From assembly GCF_009696375.1 (NCBI RefSeq), contig NZ_VUMD01000009.1, positions 1 to 64,000 on the forward strand: DNA of 64,000 nt, read 5' to 3'. Under the pieces are notes generated by a model. The model did not search any database and had not been told where the DNA came from. It saw only the letters and a program-made list of their open reading frames with translations. Shown in pieces: positions 26,730 to 36,512 of the stretch (position 1 is the first letter of the stretch; each line of letters starts with the position of its first letter). A program made the translations under genes and the position numbers. The DNA is from Clostridium porci (lineage in GTDB: Bacteria > Bacillota > Clostridia > Lachnospirales > Lachnospiraceae).

Positions 26730-27605
26730 CTACCTTCCAATGGTGGTAACATCCTCTCCGAACCATTTCTCTGAAATAGCCTTGAGAGTGCCATCTGCAG
26801 CCATTTCCTCCAGGGCAGCCTGAACCTTGTCTCTCAGCTCTGTATTACCCTTTTTAAAGCCCACGCCGTATTCCTCAGCTGAAAGAGAATCTTCCAGAAT
26901 CACCATATCCGCGTTTCTCTGCTGAATCTGATAGCCTGCCACAATTACATCCATAGCAATGGCGTCCACCGCCCCCTGCTCCAGATCCATAAACGCGCTG
27001 TTATAATCAGCGGTTGTGAGAAGCTCCTTAAAAGTCGCGGTTAATTCCGGCGCTGCCTTCAAAGCCGCCTCTGCCGAGGAATCCACCTGGCATTCCACAA
27101 CCTTTCCTGCCAGATCCGCCTGACTTTTAATACCAGAATCCCTGGCCACTACAAACACCTGTGTGTTAGCCATATAGGCTTCCGTCCATTCATAGTCATC
27201 CTCCCGTCCTGTAATGGTAAACCCATTCCAGATACAGTCGATATTTCCTGTCTCAAGCTCCATATCCTTGGCGTCCCAGGAAATTGGCTGAGCCACATAT
27301 TCCAAGCCCAAACGCTTGGCAGCCTCCTGTGCCAGCTCCAGGTCAAAACCTGTATACGCTCCGTCGGAGTCCATAAAGCCCATGGGCGGGAAATCCGCGT
27401 CAAAGCCTACGATCAAGGTTTCTCCCCCGCCAGCTGCCGCTGTCTCCGAAGCTGCTGCTGTATCCCTCTCCGCTGCTGAGGTATCAGCCTCCGCTGCCGC
27501 TGTACCAGTTGCCGCCTTCGTCTCAGCCGATCCACCGCCGCAGCCTGCCAGTGATGCCGCCACTACTACTGCCGCCATAGCTATACCTACGATTCGTTTC
27601 TTCAT
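26730..27605 (-). CDS. Amino acid ABC transporter, substrate-binding lipoprotein
   Basis: The 291-residue protein has a lipobox (SLAGC, Cys22), a Thr/Ala/Glu linker and an SBP_bac_3 domain (VGFDADFPPMGFMDSDGAYTGFDLELAQEAAKRLG, WNGFTITGRE, VNxG-like end). It binds a polar amino acid; Cys/cystine or Gln are possible, and the ligand cannot be told. It is first in the operon, with the promoter at 27703-27731. Confidence 0.93.
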   Translation of the reverse strand: MKKRIVGIAMAAVVVAASLAGCGGGSAETKAATGTAAAEADTSAAERDTAAASETAAAGGGETLIVGFDADFPPMGFMDSDGAYTGFDLELAQEAAKRLGLEYVAQPISWDAKDMELETGNIDCIWNGFTITGREDDYEWTEAYMANTQVFVVARDSGIKSQADLAGKVVECQVDSSAEAALKAAPELTATFKELLTTADYNSAFMDLEQGAVDAIAMDVIVAGYQIQQRNADMVILEDSLSAEEYGVGFKKGNTELRDKVQAALEEMAADGTLKAISEKWFGEDVTTIGR

Positions 27606-27702
27606 TATATACTCTTCCTCCTCTTAATTAACATCCAGCGGGTTTCCAATGACCGCTTAAGCCTGTGCCTATATTCACCTCCCATAGGTTTGACACTCTA
27701 TC

Positions 27703-27731
27703 ATATTAGCATACTAAAGTAAATGTGTAAA
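27703..27731 (-). promoter_or_regulatory. Promoter of the amino-acid transporter operon
   Basis: TTTACA and TAATAT are separated by 17 nt on the minus strand, about 100 bp before the first gene. Confidence 0.6.
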
Positions 27732-27758
27732 GAGAAACTGGATAAAATTTATCCCCCA

Positions 27759-29063
27759 TCAATTCATCCAAACCACTTTACCCCCACAGATCGTATACAT
27801 CACCTTCCCGGTCAGCATCTCTCCAAGGAAGGGGCTGTTCCTCGACTTAGAGGCAAATTCAGACACTGTCCACTCCCTGTTCTCATCAAATATTACAATA
27901 TCCCCCGGAGCTCCCTCCTGAAGCCGTCCGCAATCCAGCTTATATAGTCTGGCCGGGTTTAAGCTCATCTTCTCCATAAGCTGGCAAAGAGTCAGATGAC
28001 CAGGCTTTACCAGCTTTGTCAGCGAAACGGCCAGGGCTGTCTCCAAGCCCAGAATACCGCTGGGAGCTTCTGTGAGAGGCTTTGCCTTCTCCTGTGGGCT
28101 ATGAGGCGCATGGTCAGTCGCTATCATATCTATGGTACCGTCCTTAAGACCCTCTATGAGCTTGTCGCGATCCCCAGCGGTTCTTAAGGGCGGATTCATC
28201 TTAGCCAGAGTCCCGTACTTTAACACAGCTTCCTCTGTAAGCGCAATATGATGAGGCGTCACCTCTGCCCATACATGGGCGCCCCGGCCTTTTGCCCGGC
28301 GCACTATATCGACGGCCCCTCCAGAGCTTATATGCTGCACATCAATTACCGCTCCTGTTTCCAGAGCAAGCTCACAGTCTCTTGCTACCAGGGACTCCTC
28401 TGCCACAGCCGGCGAGCCATAGATGCCCAGAGCCTCTGATATGGCTCCATGATTGATTCCATTTTCCTTTATATAGGACTTATCCTCTTCATGGAAGCTG
28501 AGAACCGCTCCCAACCTTGCGGCTTCTTTCATAGCGGCTCTTACAAATTCCCCGTCCATGAGAGGGCTCCCATCATCCGTAAATCCCGCTGCCCCGGCCT
28601 TCAAAAGTCCCTCCATATCAGTCAGCTCTTTTCCCTGAAAGCCCCTGGACACAGCCGCACAGCTTAATACATGGATACCAGTCTTTTTACCTTCCTCCAG
28701 CACATATCCAAGTGTCTCCGGGTTGTCTACAACAGGCTTAGTATTTGCCATGCAAACCACCGTGGTAAAGCCTCCCCTTGCAGCTGCCTTTGAGCCGGTC
28801 TGTATGTCTTCCTTGTAGGTTAGCCCCGGATCCCGGAAGTGTACATGGACGTCCACAAGCCCCGGCGCGACGGTGAGACCTTTTGCGTCAATCACCTGAA
28901 GCTCCCTTCCCGTTTCTGACGGAAGCCCCCCGGTCATCTCCCCCTCCCTCCTGCTGCCGGAGGCTATGATTTTTACTATACGCCCCTCAGCCAGCCAAAC
29001 ATCCGCTTTTTCATCTCTCCCTGAAGCCGGGTCTATAACGCGGCCATTGCGAATCCATATCAT
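27759..29063 (-). CDS. pyrC: Dihydroorotase
   Basis: PyrC closes N-carbamoyl-aspartate to dihydroorotate in pyrimidine synthesis. The 434-residue class I enzyme has DVHVHFRDPG (zinc-binding HxH), GGFTTVVCMANT, SFHEED, VQHISS, ATDHAPH with the catalytic Asp, and APSGILGLET. The start MIWIRNGRV lies after GAGAGGACAGGG. No other pyr gene is seen here. It follows an MBL hydrolase by 26 bp. Confidence 0.95.
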   Translation of the reverse strand: MIWIRNGRVIDPASGRDEKADVWLAEGRIVKIIASGSRREGEMTGGLPSETGRELQVIDAKGLTVAPGLVDVHVHFRDPGLTYKEDIQTGSKAAARGGFTTVVCMANTKPVVDNPETLGYVLEEGKKTGIHVLSCAAVSRGFQGKELTDMEGLLKAGAAGFTDDGSPLMDGEFVRAAMKEAARLGAVLSFHEEDKSYIKENGINHGAISEALGIYGSPAVAEESLVARDCELALETGAVIDVQHISSGGAVDIVRRAKGRGAHVWAEVTPHHIALTEEAVLKYGTLAKMNPPLRTAGDRDKLIEGLKDGTIDMIATDHAPHSPQEKAKPLTEAPSGILGLETALAVSLTKLVKPGHLTLCQLMEKMSLNPARLYKLDCGRLQEGAPGDIVIFDENREWTVSEFASKSRNSPFLGEMLTGKVMYTICGGKVVWMN

Positions 29064-29089
29064 ATCCCTGTCCTCTCTTTGTCTGTTCT

Positions 29090-29800
29090 TCATACTGTAA
29101 AGCATTGTCCTTCGTACCGGATTTCCTGTATTTTATCCTTATATCCCTCCGCTGCAGGCAGAGCCTTAAATCTGTCAACAGCCTGAAAATCTCCCCAAAA
29201 ATGCATCGGAAACACCACATCGGCTCCTACGCGCCGCATAAAGTCATCCATTCCCAGATGAAAGGAGTTCCCCTGCCTGGGATCGATCAGCATAAACGCC
29301 ACATCAATATGACGGCCCGCCAGCTTGCCCAACTCCCTGTGAAAGCGCTCGCTCATTCGTCGGTTATCCGCCTCAGGCTCACCATCCCACACCCAGTTAT
29401 TCAAATCCCCGGCATGGTATATGGTCCTTCCTTCCACTGTCACTAAAAACGCGACACCCTTGTCCGTGGACTTATAAGTCTCTATTTCCAGCCTCCTGCC
29501 CGCTCCATTCTCTAGCTCTGCCTTCTGACCTGGCCCTATAAATACCGTCCGTTCCTGAAGACTCTCCGGAACTTGCCCGCGCCCTATATCATCGGAAAGA
29601 ACATAGTATGCCTCCTGGCCGCTGTAGGCCAGCTTGAAAATATTCTGCGAAAAATGATCCCCATGTCTGTGACTGGCGAATATAAACACCGGCTTACCAG
29701 ACCGGTGCAAGGATACCTCCCCCTGAAAATAATCAAACAGCAGAACCTCCTCCGCCATTTCTACCATAAAGCTGCTATGATGGATATACGTAATCTTCAT
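29090..29800 (-). CDS. MBL-fold metal-dependent hydrolase
   Basis: The 236-residue protein has the metallo-beta-lactamase fold: IHHSSFMVE, SHRHGDHF (metal-binding HxHxDH) and HAGDLN. A final FPMHFWGD His completes the site. The substrate is unknown. An earlier ATG 9 nt upstream is too close to the AGCAGG site, so I use the inner one. It is cotranscribed with pyrC. Confidence 0.88.
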   Translation of the reverse strand: MKITYIHHSSFMVEMAEEVLLFDYFQGEVSLHRSGKPVFIFASHRHGDHFSQNIFKLAYSGQEAYYVLSDDIGRGQVPESLQERTVFIGPGQKAELENGAGRRLEIETYKSTDKGVAFLVTVEGRTIYHAGDLNNWVWDGEPEADNRRMSERFHRELGKLAGRHIDVAFMLIDPRQGNSFHLGMDDFMRRVGADVVFPMHFWGDFQAVDRFKALPAAEGYKDKIQEIRYEGQCFTV

Positions 29801-30013
29801 ACTAATCATCCTGCTCTTTCTCTATATACTACACACTACATCTATAAGAAACGCTTTTCCGTTCTCCCCTCCTAAACTGTAATTAAAATAAGGTTCCCTG
29901 GGCTAACCGTTCCGCAGCAGGCCCTGTCTCATCAGTTTCCCAAAGTCATCAGGACGGTTCACCTGACAAAACATCCGTCACCGGGGGCATTCCGGCATTT
30001 CTTATTGCCAGCT

Positions 30014-31561
30014 CTACCCCAGCCTCCTGCTAAGCCTCTGTTCCTGCTGATCAAACAGCAGCTCTTTATTATAGTGGTAATACCGCTCACATTCATATTC
30101 ACTGAGAAACTGAATGGAGGCCTCCCCCGTATTCAGCTCTGTCATAAAAATCACCATCTCCTGGCTGTTTCCAAAGGCCGTCTCCATAAAGTCAAAGGCA
30201 TGCTCCAACCGGCGTCCGCAGCGTCCCTTCATATCCTCGTACCGGTCGCTTTCTTCCATAAACTGGTTCCGCACCCACTGCCAGATTTCCTCTTTATCCG
30301 TAAGAGACATAGCTGTAAGCGCTTTTGCATAGTCCTCTAAGGCAGCCTCTACCTGCCTTAAAAGCTGTTCCTTCCTCTTGTCCAAAAGCCCCTGCTTTTT
30401 CCTGAAAACGCGCTGAGCTTCCAGCCGGGCTCTCAGCTCCTCCATTACAACTCCGGGCCTTCCTGACATTTTCTCAAGCCTCTGCCCAGCCTGCTCTTCC
30501 AAAGAGACTTCCTGAACCCCCTCCAGCTCCTGCCGGTACTCCTTAAGCTGTTCCATAAGCAGCTCCATCACCTGATTTTTAATCCGCAGCTCCTTAAAGC
30601 CCTCTCTCAGCTTAGCAAGCAGCAAGCCGGTAACGCTAAGACGCTCATCAAAGGGAGCTCTGGCTATCCGGTCGCAAAGCTCCTCGCGGATCACGCCCTC
30701 CAGGATTTCCTCCACCTGATACTCATTCTGATATTTATAATAAAGTTCCAGATAATTAGCAAAATCCTTTGAGATCTTCGGATGCTGAATATACTGACCC
30801 ACTACCTCCCGATCCACCTTTTTGCCAAGCCTTTCGTAAACCCATATCAGTTGGGATAAGTCCTCCCAGCCTCTGGGAGTCGCGAACCGCTTTCCGTCAA
30901 CTGTAGTCTCTATTTGGCAGAAATACTGCCCCTTAATATCCAGATAGGAAATGATGGACGGGTGAATGTTCTCTCTGAAAGCGTACTCCTGCCATACTCC
31001 CAAATCCGGCTCTACCTGTATCATTTTAATGCGATCCAGAGTCACTACATCAAATTCCCGAACCGACTTATTGTATTCCGGAGGATTTCCTGCCGCCGCG
31101 ATAAGCCAGCCGTCAGGAATCCTGTGGCCTCCGAAGGTTTTGCACTGTAAAAACTGAAGCATGGTAGGAGCCAGCGTTTCGGACACACAATTTATTTCAT
31201 CAATAAAAAGAATCCCCTCCTTAAGTCCTGTCTCCTCTATCTTGTCATAGACAGAGGCCACAATCTCACTCATTGTATATTCTGTGACGGAATATTCCCT
31301 GCCTCCAAACACTTTCTTGTCTATAAAAGGAAGGCCCACCGCGCTCTGCCGGGTATGGTGGGTGATGGTATAAGCCACCAATCCTACGCCGCATTCTCTA
31401 GCAACCTGTTCCATGATTTGTGTCTTTCCGACTCCCGGCGGACCCATCAGCAGCACCGGCCTCTGGCGGATGGCGGGTATAGCGTATTCTCCCCATTCAT
31501 CCTTTAAAAGATAGGCCTGAACGGTATCCTTTATTTCTTCCTTCGCCCGTTTAATGTTCAT
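30014..31561 (-). CDS. MoxR-type AAA+ ATPase
   Basis: The 515-residue ATPase has GPPGVGKTQIME (Walker A), ILFIDEINC (Walker B), AAAGNPPEYN (sensor 1) and an arginine-finger region typical of MoxR proteins. The C-terminal 200 residues are helical and rich in Glu/Arg (RLEAQRVFRKKQGLLDKRKEQLLRQVEAALED). MoxR ATPases usually remodel a target with a VWA partner. The partner gene overlaps it by 4 bp upstream (ATGA), a strong sign of coupled translation. Confidence 0.92.
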   Translation of the reverse strand: MNIKRAKEEIKDTVQAYLLKDEWGEYAIPAIRQRPVLLMGPPGVGKTQIMEQVARECGVGLVAYTITHHTRQSAVGLPFIDKKVFGGREYSVTEYTMSEIVASVYDKIEETGLKEGILFIDEINCVSETLAPTMLQFLQCKTFGGHRIPDGWLIAAAGNPPEYNKSVREFDVVTLDRIKMIQVEPDLGVWQEYAFRENIHPSIISYLDIKGQYFCQIETTVDGKRFATPRGWEDLSQLIWVYERLGKKVDREVVGQYIQHPKISKDFANYLELYYKYQNEYQVEEILEGVIREELCDRIARAPFDERLSVTGLLLAKLREGFKELRIKNQVMELLMEQLKEYRQELEGVQEVSLEEQAGQRLEKMSGRPGVVMEELRARLEAQRVFRKKQGLLDKRKEQLLRQVEAALEDYAKALTAMSLTDKEEIWQWVRNQFMEESDRYEDMKGRCGRRLEHAFDFMETAFGNSQEMVIFMTELNTGEASIQFLSEYECERYYHYNKELLFDQQEQRLSRRLG

Positions 31562-32973
31562 ATGCTGCTCTCCTTCTTATTTCCATACTCCATTATCTGC
31601 TCCTCCTCCAGCACTACCTTCATGGCCCAGGGCGGAACGGACTCATCCGAAAACATGTCCTCTACAAAAACAAAGGCCGTATCATAGGGGGGAGCCTTTA
31701 CAGGGTAGATTCCCTTTCCATCTGTAAAATAAATCAGCCCCTTCAGATTGCCTGCTTCACCTCTGGCTCTCAGTCCGCTTACATATTCAAAGGCAGGTCT
31801 GAAATCCGTGCCGCCCTGTCCCTGGATCTCAAAGCGTTCCATATAATCCCTAAGCTCCTGAGGACTGGCGATCAACACATCCGAACGTACCCTGTCGTCA
31901 CATTGTAAAATGTGTACATGAACCTTTTTAAAATAGCTTTCTGTCTCCGACAGCACATCATAGGTTTCCTCCAGAAACCGTTTCACCAGCTGGCCGGAAC
32001 AGGACATGGAAGTATCAATGGCAATTACAAAATCCTCCACACGGTAAATCTCCCTGGATTCCAAAGGCTCAATCAGGGGCATATTTCCATATAAGGAAAG
32101 GCCATAGGTATAAAGAGCGTAATCAAAGGAGTCCGGGTCTGCCTCCATCTCCTCCTTAAGAACCGCAAACTTACGCAGGAAACGTCTGTAGTCATACCGC
32201 TCCCGGTTCTCCACCTGAATCGGCTCTAAAAGGCTTTCATTGTCATCCTTTGAATGGTCATGGCCCGTTTCCAGTGCTGTCTGCATTTTTTCCCTCTTAT
32301 CCTTCCACTGATTCCGGCGTGTTTGGATCTGCTTAGGAGGCAGATCCTGATTCCACAAATCGTGGCTGTCCACCATAAATTCCTTTTGGAGCAGATGGAC
32401 GCGGCGCTCAGGCAGCTTCATATCCAAAAGAGCCCGGTAGACGCGTTCAGCCGTCAGCACAGGAAAGTTTGAGTCTCCTCCGGCTCTCTTATCCATTCCG
32501 GCCGGATTTTGCTTCACGTCTTTCTCAGCTCCTGCTAGCTGCTTTCCGATTCTGAGGTAGGTCTCCCGGCGCAGAGGTGACTTTGGAACATGAATACATT
32601 TCTGGTACAAGCCGTCTATAATATTCTCCATGGCAATATCACATGCCAGATCCCAATAGAGCTTTTCCCGGTCTCCCCGTGTATCCATATGGCAAAAGAG
32701 ACAGTGCAAAAGCATATGAAGATAGGCCCTGTTTATCCAGGCCCTACCCTGCCGGTAACGCTCTATAAGCGAATCCGGCCCATAATAAATCAGCCACCCG
32801 TCCGTAGCCAGTCCCTGTCTCCCCCAGTCAGCCTCAAATCCAAGGCTGCTCAGAGAAACATCCAGAAAACGCATATTCAGATATAGCTCATTTCTGGACT
32901 GATAGAGGATTCTGGAACACAGCTCTACCAGATCCAGCTCCTCAAGCTGCCTGTGTCTGGTTGGATCTATCAT
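31558..32973 (-). CDS. VWA-like protein, DUF2201 type
   Basis: The 471-residue protein pairs with the MoxR ATPase. The N-terminal half resembles the putative metallopeptidase domain DUF2201, but the usual HExxH reads HCLFCH (no Glu), so peptidase activity is doubtful. The C-terminal VWA domain has a MIDAS-like motif: FVIAIDTSMSCSG, GGTDFRP and YFTDGKG. It overlaps both neighbours by 4 bp. Confidence 0.88.
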   Translation of the reverse strand: MIDPTRHRQLEELDLVELCSRILYQSRNELYLNMRFLDVSLSSLGFEADWGRQGLATDGWLIYYGPDSLIERYRQGRAWINRAYLHMLLHCLFCHMDTRGDREKLYWDLACDIAMENIIDGLYQKCIHVPKSPLRRETYLRIGKQLAGAEKDVKQNPAGMDKRAGGDSNFPVLTAERVYRALLDMKLPERRVHLLQKEFMVDSHDLWNQDLPPKQIQTRRNQWKDKREKMQTALETGHDHSKDDNESLLEPIQVENRERYDYRRFLRKFAVLKEEMEADPDSFDYALYTYGLSLYGNMPLIEPLESREIYRVEDFVIAIDTSMSCSGQLVKRFLEETYDVLSETESYFKKVHVHILQCDDRVRSDVLIASPQELRDYMERFEIQGQGGTDFRPAFEYVSGLRARGEAGNLKGLIYFTDGKGIYPVKAPPYDTAFVFVEDMFSDESVPPWAMKVVLEEEQIMEYGNKKESSI

Positions 32974-33434
32974 GATTGATTCCCTGCGGTCATAGCTTCA
33001 TGTTCTTCCTTCAGTTCCTGATAGAGATGGTAAAACGTCCATCCGCTGTTGTACTCCGTAAGCACTGCCTTAAGCTCAATCTTAGGCACACCTGCTTTTC
33101 TTAGGTTAAAGAGCAGCTCGTCCAGCCTCCGGTTGGAAAATTGATGCAGAACCAGCATCTGCACTGGAATAACAGGAAGCGTATCAGCCTCTCTCCCCTC
33201 AGTCTTGCCATAGCCCTCCTTTTCGCAGATGCTCTGGGGCTCATCATGTTTCCCGGCCGCCTCATATCCGGGAAGCCCTGCCAGGTATCCGACCTGCTCC
33301 ATCACCTGTTCCGGCCCTACATTCTTAATTCTGATTCCCATGCGCACCAGCACGCTTTTCATCACGGCTACATGCTTCATCGTTTCCGGCGTGCCCGGAT
33401 TATAATACAACACACGCTCCATCATCTTTGCCAT
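32970..33434 (-). CDS. DUF3783-like protein
   Basis: A 154-residue protein starting MAKMMERVLYYNP. The C-terminal part MLVLHQFSNRRLDELLFNLRKAGVPKIELKAVLTEYNSGW matches the DUF3783 pattern known from Clostridia. Function is unknown. It leads the three-gene operon with VWA and MoxR genes, sharing ATGA with the VWA gene. It may be an accessory factor of that system. Confidence 0.8.
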   Translation of the reverse strand: MAKMMERVLYYNPGTPETMKHVAVMKSVLVRMGIRIKNVGPEQVMEQVGYLAGLPGYEAAGKHDEPQSICEKEGYGKTEGREADTLPVIPVQMLVLHQFSNRRLDELLFNLRKAGVPKIELKAVLTEYNSGWTFYHLYQELKEEHEAMTAGNQS

Positions 33435-33461
33435 GTCTTCTTTCCTCTGTCCTTTTAAGTT

Positions 33462-33914
33462 CTATCCAAACAAATCCCCGCTGTCCAGAATCAGGGTAAA
33501 GGGTCCGTCATTTAACAGATCCACCTTCATATCTGCTCCGAACCTTCCATGCTCCACCACATCCACATGCGTTTCGCACTGCTTCATAAAATACCTGTAG
33601 AGGTCTTCTGCCAGCTGAGGCTCCCCCGCCTTTATAAAGCTTGGCCGGTTCCCTTTTCTGCAATCTGCGTAAAGGGTAAACTGGCTGATTACCAAAAGCT
33701 CCCCTCCTACATCCTCCAGCGACAGATTCGTCTTTCCGCTTTCATCCTCAAATATTCTCAGACGGCATATTTTATCGGCCATCCTCTCCGCCAGCTGCCT
33801 GGTATCTCCCTCTGCAACTCCAAGCAGTATTAGAAATCCTTTTCCAATTCTCCCTATCTGCTCCCCGTCTACTGTAACGCTGGCCTGTGTTACCCGCTGT
33901 ACCACTGCTCTCAT
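33462..33914 (-). CDS. dtd: D-aminoacyl-tRNA deacylase
   Basis: Dtd frees D-amino acids from mischarged tRNA. The 150-residue protein has [13 protein letters not shown], the SQFTLYAD motif and NDGPFTL (the Gly-cisPro motif region, here with GP), which are family hallmarks. It starts after GGAGACAAAG. It lies 23 bp after the GDPD gene. Confidence 0.96.
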   Translation of the reverse strand: MRAVVQRVTQASVTVDGEQIGRIGKGFLILLGVAEGDTRQLAERMADKICRLRIFEDESGKTNLSLEDVGGELLVISQFTLYADCRKGNRPSFIKAGEPQLAEDLYRYFMKQCETHVDVVEHGRFGADMKVDLLNDGPFTLILDSGDLFG

Positions 33915-33937
33915 ATTCTTTGTCTCCTGTCCTTCAT

Positions 33938-35740
33938 CTACCGCAGCATCATCCTCAGATATTCCAAAATTCCCTCCGTCGCTTTCTCTCTGTATAGTAT
34001 TTCCCGGGCGCGTGCAGGATCATCCGTGATGATATTATCTACGCCTAAAAGTTTCATTTGTTCCAATTCCGTCTTGCTGTTTACAGTCCACACATGGACG
34101 GCTTTACCATTTTCGTGAGCCGCCTCCACCAGAGGCTTGTTTACAAAGCTGGAACGGATGCTGATAAAATCAATCGCCTCATTCTCATAGTATTTTCCAT
34201 AAGCGGCGGCCAGTATATAGCCGGTACGCAAATTCGGGTTCATCCTCTTTACCCGCTCCAGATACCCCAGCTTGACCGAGGTAATCACACACTGATCCTC
34301 CATACCATATTTCTTCACCAGTGCAGCCGTCTGCTCTGGCAGGCTGGATTTATTGCCTATATTCTTAAGCTCAATATTTAACTTAATCCTGCCCTTGCAG
34401 GCAGCCAGAACCTCCTCCAGAGAAGGGATTCTTTCACCGGCAAACCGGCTTCCCATGCAGCTTCCTACATCCAGCTCTTTTAACTGAGTGTAGGTCATGG
34501 TTCCCAGCCGCCGATCCACCCCTGCCACACGTTTCAGGTTCTGATCATGGCAAACCATCACAATTCCGTCTGCCGAGGTCTGGACGTCAATCTCACAGTA
34601 ATCGGCCATCTCGTCAATGGCTCTCTCAACTGCAGCCATGGTATTCTCAGGAGCCAGCTTAGAGCTGCCTCTGTGAGCGGTTATCTCCGTTTGCCCCAGC
34701 GCCGACCAATCCGGTGAAGCGCCATTATAAGCCATATCGAACATGAGAAGCAGGCTGACCCCTGCCATAGCTCCAGTGAGAGCTAACAGCCACTTACGCT
34801 TAAAATGCATCTCATAAGGAGGCGTAAAATCCCAGGGAGCGCTGCGGCGGTTCTTCATCTCCGCCTGATAGTATATCACAGTCAGCGCCCCGAAGTCTGC
34901 CAATACTACCAAAATCCCTCCGATAAACAGCGTCACAAGCTCAAGTCGTGAGCAGACTGCGGCCAACACTGCCATAGAGGCATAGGGAGCCGCAAACAGG
35001 TACACCACCACAGCGGACACTACCACAATCACCAGGTAAAGCAAAAGCAGAAATGCCACCACCAGCACATTGATAAACAGCAGAAGCCCTACGGCCCGCA
35101 GCCTCTGTCTTTTTAACAGCTCTACGCTCCGCCTCAGACCGTCCTGAAAGCTCTTTTGCTCCACCATACAGGTAAAAAATACAAGCATAGTGGACATCCC
35201 TACTACTACCAAAATCACAGATACAGCAACGAGTCCCAGCCTTCCCCCACTGGAACGCAAAAGCTCATACATCACAAAATTAAGAGGCTTTATCCTGGAT
35301 AAAATTCGAAACAGCAGATAGCTGTTCATCATCAGATAGGTTGCGAGGCTAAGGGGCAAAAGCCTCCAGTTGCCCTTTCTCCACTCATCCCCCGCTTTCT
35401 CCAAAGCCCCCTTTAAAATAGCCACTAAATCTACTCTGCGAAGATAAGCCGATGCCTGATAAGCGGTTAACAGCCCTCCTATTTCCACCAGCATAAGCGC
35501 CATGCCGGCTGCCAGAGCCAGGAGCACAGACACAACCGTCACCGGCCGGCAAATAAAGGCCCCCATATTGCTCATGGTAAGGTAGCTGTACCCTGCCGCG
35601 CGCAACGAGAGCCTCAGGAGCTGATTCACCAGCCGGATATAGAGTGTACCTGCCACCAGCCGGTACAGCAGTACAAATACAGCCAGCTGGCGCAGATTCA
35701 GCTTCATGACCTCATTTGTTTCTTTTATAAACCGATTCAC
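33938..35740 (-). CDS. Membrane glycerophosphodiester phosphodiesterase
   Basis: About 600 residues. The N-terminal half has seven or eight spans and resembles the GDPD membrane domain. The C-terminal GDPD domain has [38 protein letters not shown], and ends VHVWTVN and DNIITDDP. It would cleave glycerophosphodiesters or teichoic-acid-like polymers at the membrane. I use the GTG at 35740 ([10 protein letters not shown]), which has AAAAGGAAG 9 nt upstream; ATG at 35707 (MKLNLR) is possible. The longer frame overlaps relQ. Confidence 0.85.
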   Translation of the reverse strand: MNRFIKETNEVMKLNLRQLAVFVLLYRLVAGTLYIRLVNQLLRLSLRAAGYSYLTMSNMGAFICRPVTVVSVLLALAAGMALMLVEIGGLLTAYQASAYLRRVDLVAILKGALEKAGDEWRKGNWRLLPLSLATYLMMNSYLLFRILSRIKPLNFVMYELLRSSGGRLGLVAVSVILVVVGMSTMLVFFTCMVEQKSFQDGLRRSVELLKRQRLRAVGLLLFINVLVVAFLLLLYLVIVVVSAVVVYLFAAPYASMAVLAAVCSRLELVTLFIGGILVVLADFGALTVIYYQAEMKNRRSAPWDFTPPYEMHFKRKWLLALTGAMAGVSLLLMFDMAYNGASPDWSALGQTEITAHRGSSKLAPENTMAAVERAIDEMADYCEIDVQTSADGIVMVCHDQNLKRVAGVDRRLGTMTYTQLKELDVGSCMGSRFAGERIPSLEEVLAACKGRIKLNIELKNIGNKSSLPEQTAALVKKYGMEDQCVITSVKLGYLERVKRMNPNLRTGYILAAAYGKYYENEAIDFISIRSSFVNKPLVEAAHENGKAVHVWTVNSKTELEQMKLLGVDNIITDDPARAREILYREKATEGILEYLRMMLR

Positions 35741-35825
35741 CGAAATACTTCCTTTTAACAATTCAGCCCTCTTTTGTACCTTTTCTCTGACACACTCTAA
35801 GCCGCAGCCGGGAAGCGTCTCTGCC

Positions 35826-36488
35826 TTATGCCTCCTTTGAGGCCGGCTCCTGCTGCTTTTTGGCAAATTCGGTGATGGCCTCATTCAGAGAAAACATCTT
35901 AGCGTCCAGCATATCCACTATGTCAGCGCAGGCCTTCAGCTCCTTTAAAAGATTCTCAGGCGCATTTCCCTCAAACTTATAGGCAATCTTATGCTCTAAA
36001 CTGGCCCAGAAGTCCATGGCTACAGAACGGATTTGTATTTCCACCTTTGTCTCCACAGGTCCGTCTGTCAGATACACAGGAACAGTAACAACCATGTGAT
36101 AGCTTTTATATCCATTGGGCTTGGGACTCTTAATATAATCCTTTACATGGAGAACTGTCACATCATTCTGCCTGGAAATCATATCTGCAATCTGGTAGAT
36201 GTCTGATGTAAAAGAGCAGATAATTCGGATACCGGCAATATCAGACAGACGTTCCATCATATTTTCTATGGAGACCTCATATCCAGCTTTTTTTAACTTT
36301 TTAACAATGCTGTCCGCAGTCTTAAGTCTGGACTTAATATGCTCAATTGGGTTATAGTCATAACGGCTTACAAACTCATTGTTTAGTATCTCAATCTTTG
36401 TGTTAACCTTCTTTAACGCTGAATCATATAAAAACATTACCGAACGCCATTGATCAACCTGGTCATCCGATTTGGGGATATTGGTCAT
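35826..36488 (-). CDS. relQ: Small alarmone synthetase (GTP pyrophosphokinase)
   Basis: RelQ/YjbM type. It makes (p)ppGpp from ATP and GDP/GTP. The 220-residue protein has only the synthetase domain: RLSDIAGIRIIC, PKPNGYKSYH, and VEIQIRSVAMDFWASLEHK. It is followed by a C-terminal helix typical of the tetrameric RelQ group. GGAGGGATACG precedes the ATG. The S1 gene lies 25 bp upstream in the operon. An HD hydrolase at 4015 could reverse the reaction. Confidence 0.9.
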   Translation of the reverse strand: MTNIPKSDDQVDQWRSVMFLYDSALKKVNTKIEILNNEFVSRYDYNPIEHIKSRLKTADSIVKKLKKAGYEVSIENMMERLSDIAGIRIICSFTSDIYQIADMISRQNDVTVLHVKDYIKSPKPNGYKSYHMVVTVPVYLTDGPVETKVEIQIRSVAMDFWASLEHKIAYKFEGNAPENLLKELKACADIVDMLDAKMFSLNEAITEFAKKQQEPASKEA

Positions 36489-36512
36489 TCGTATCCCTCC
36501 TATCTTTTAATC

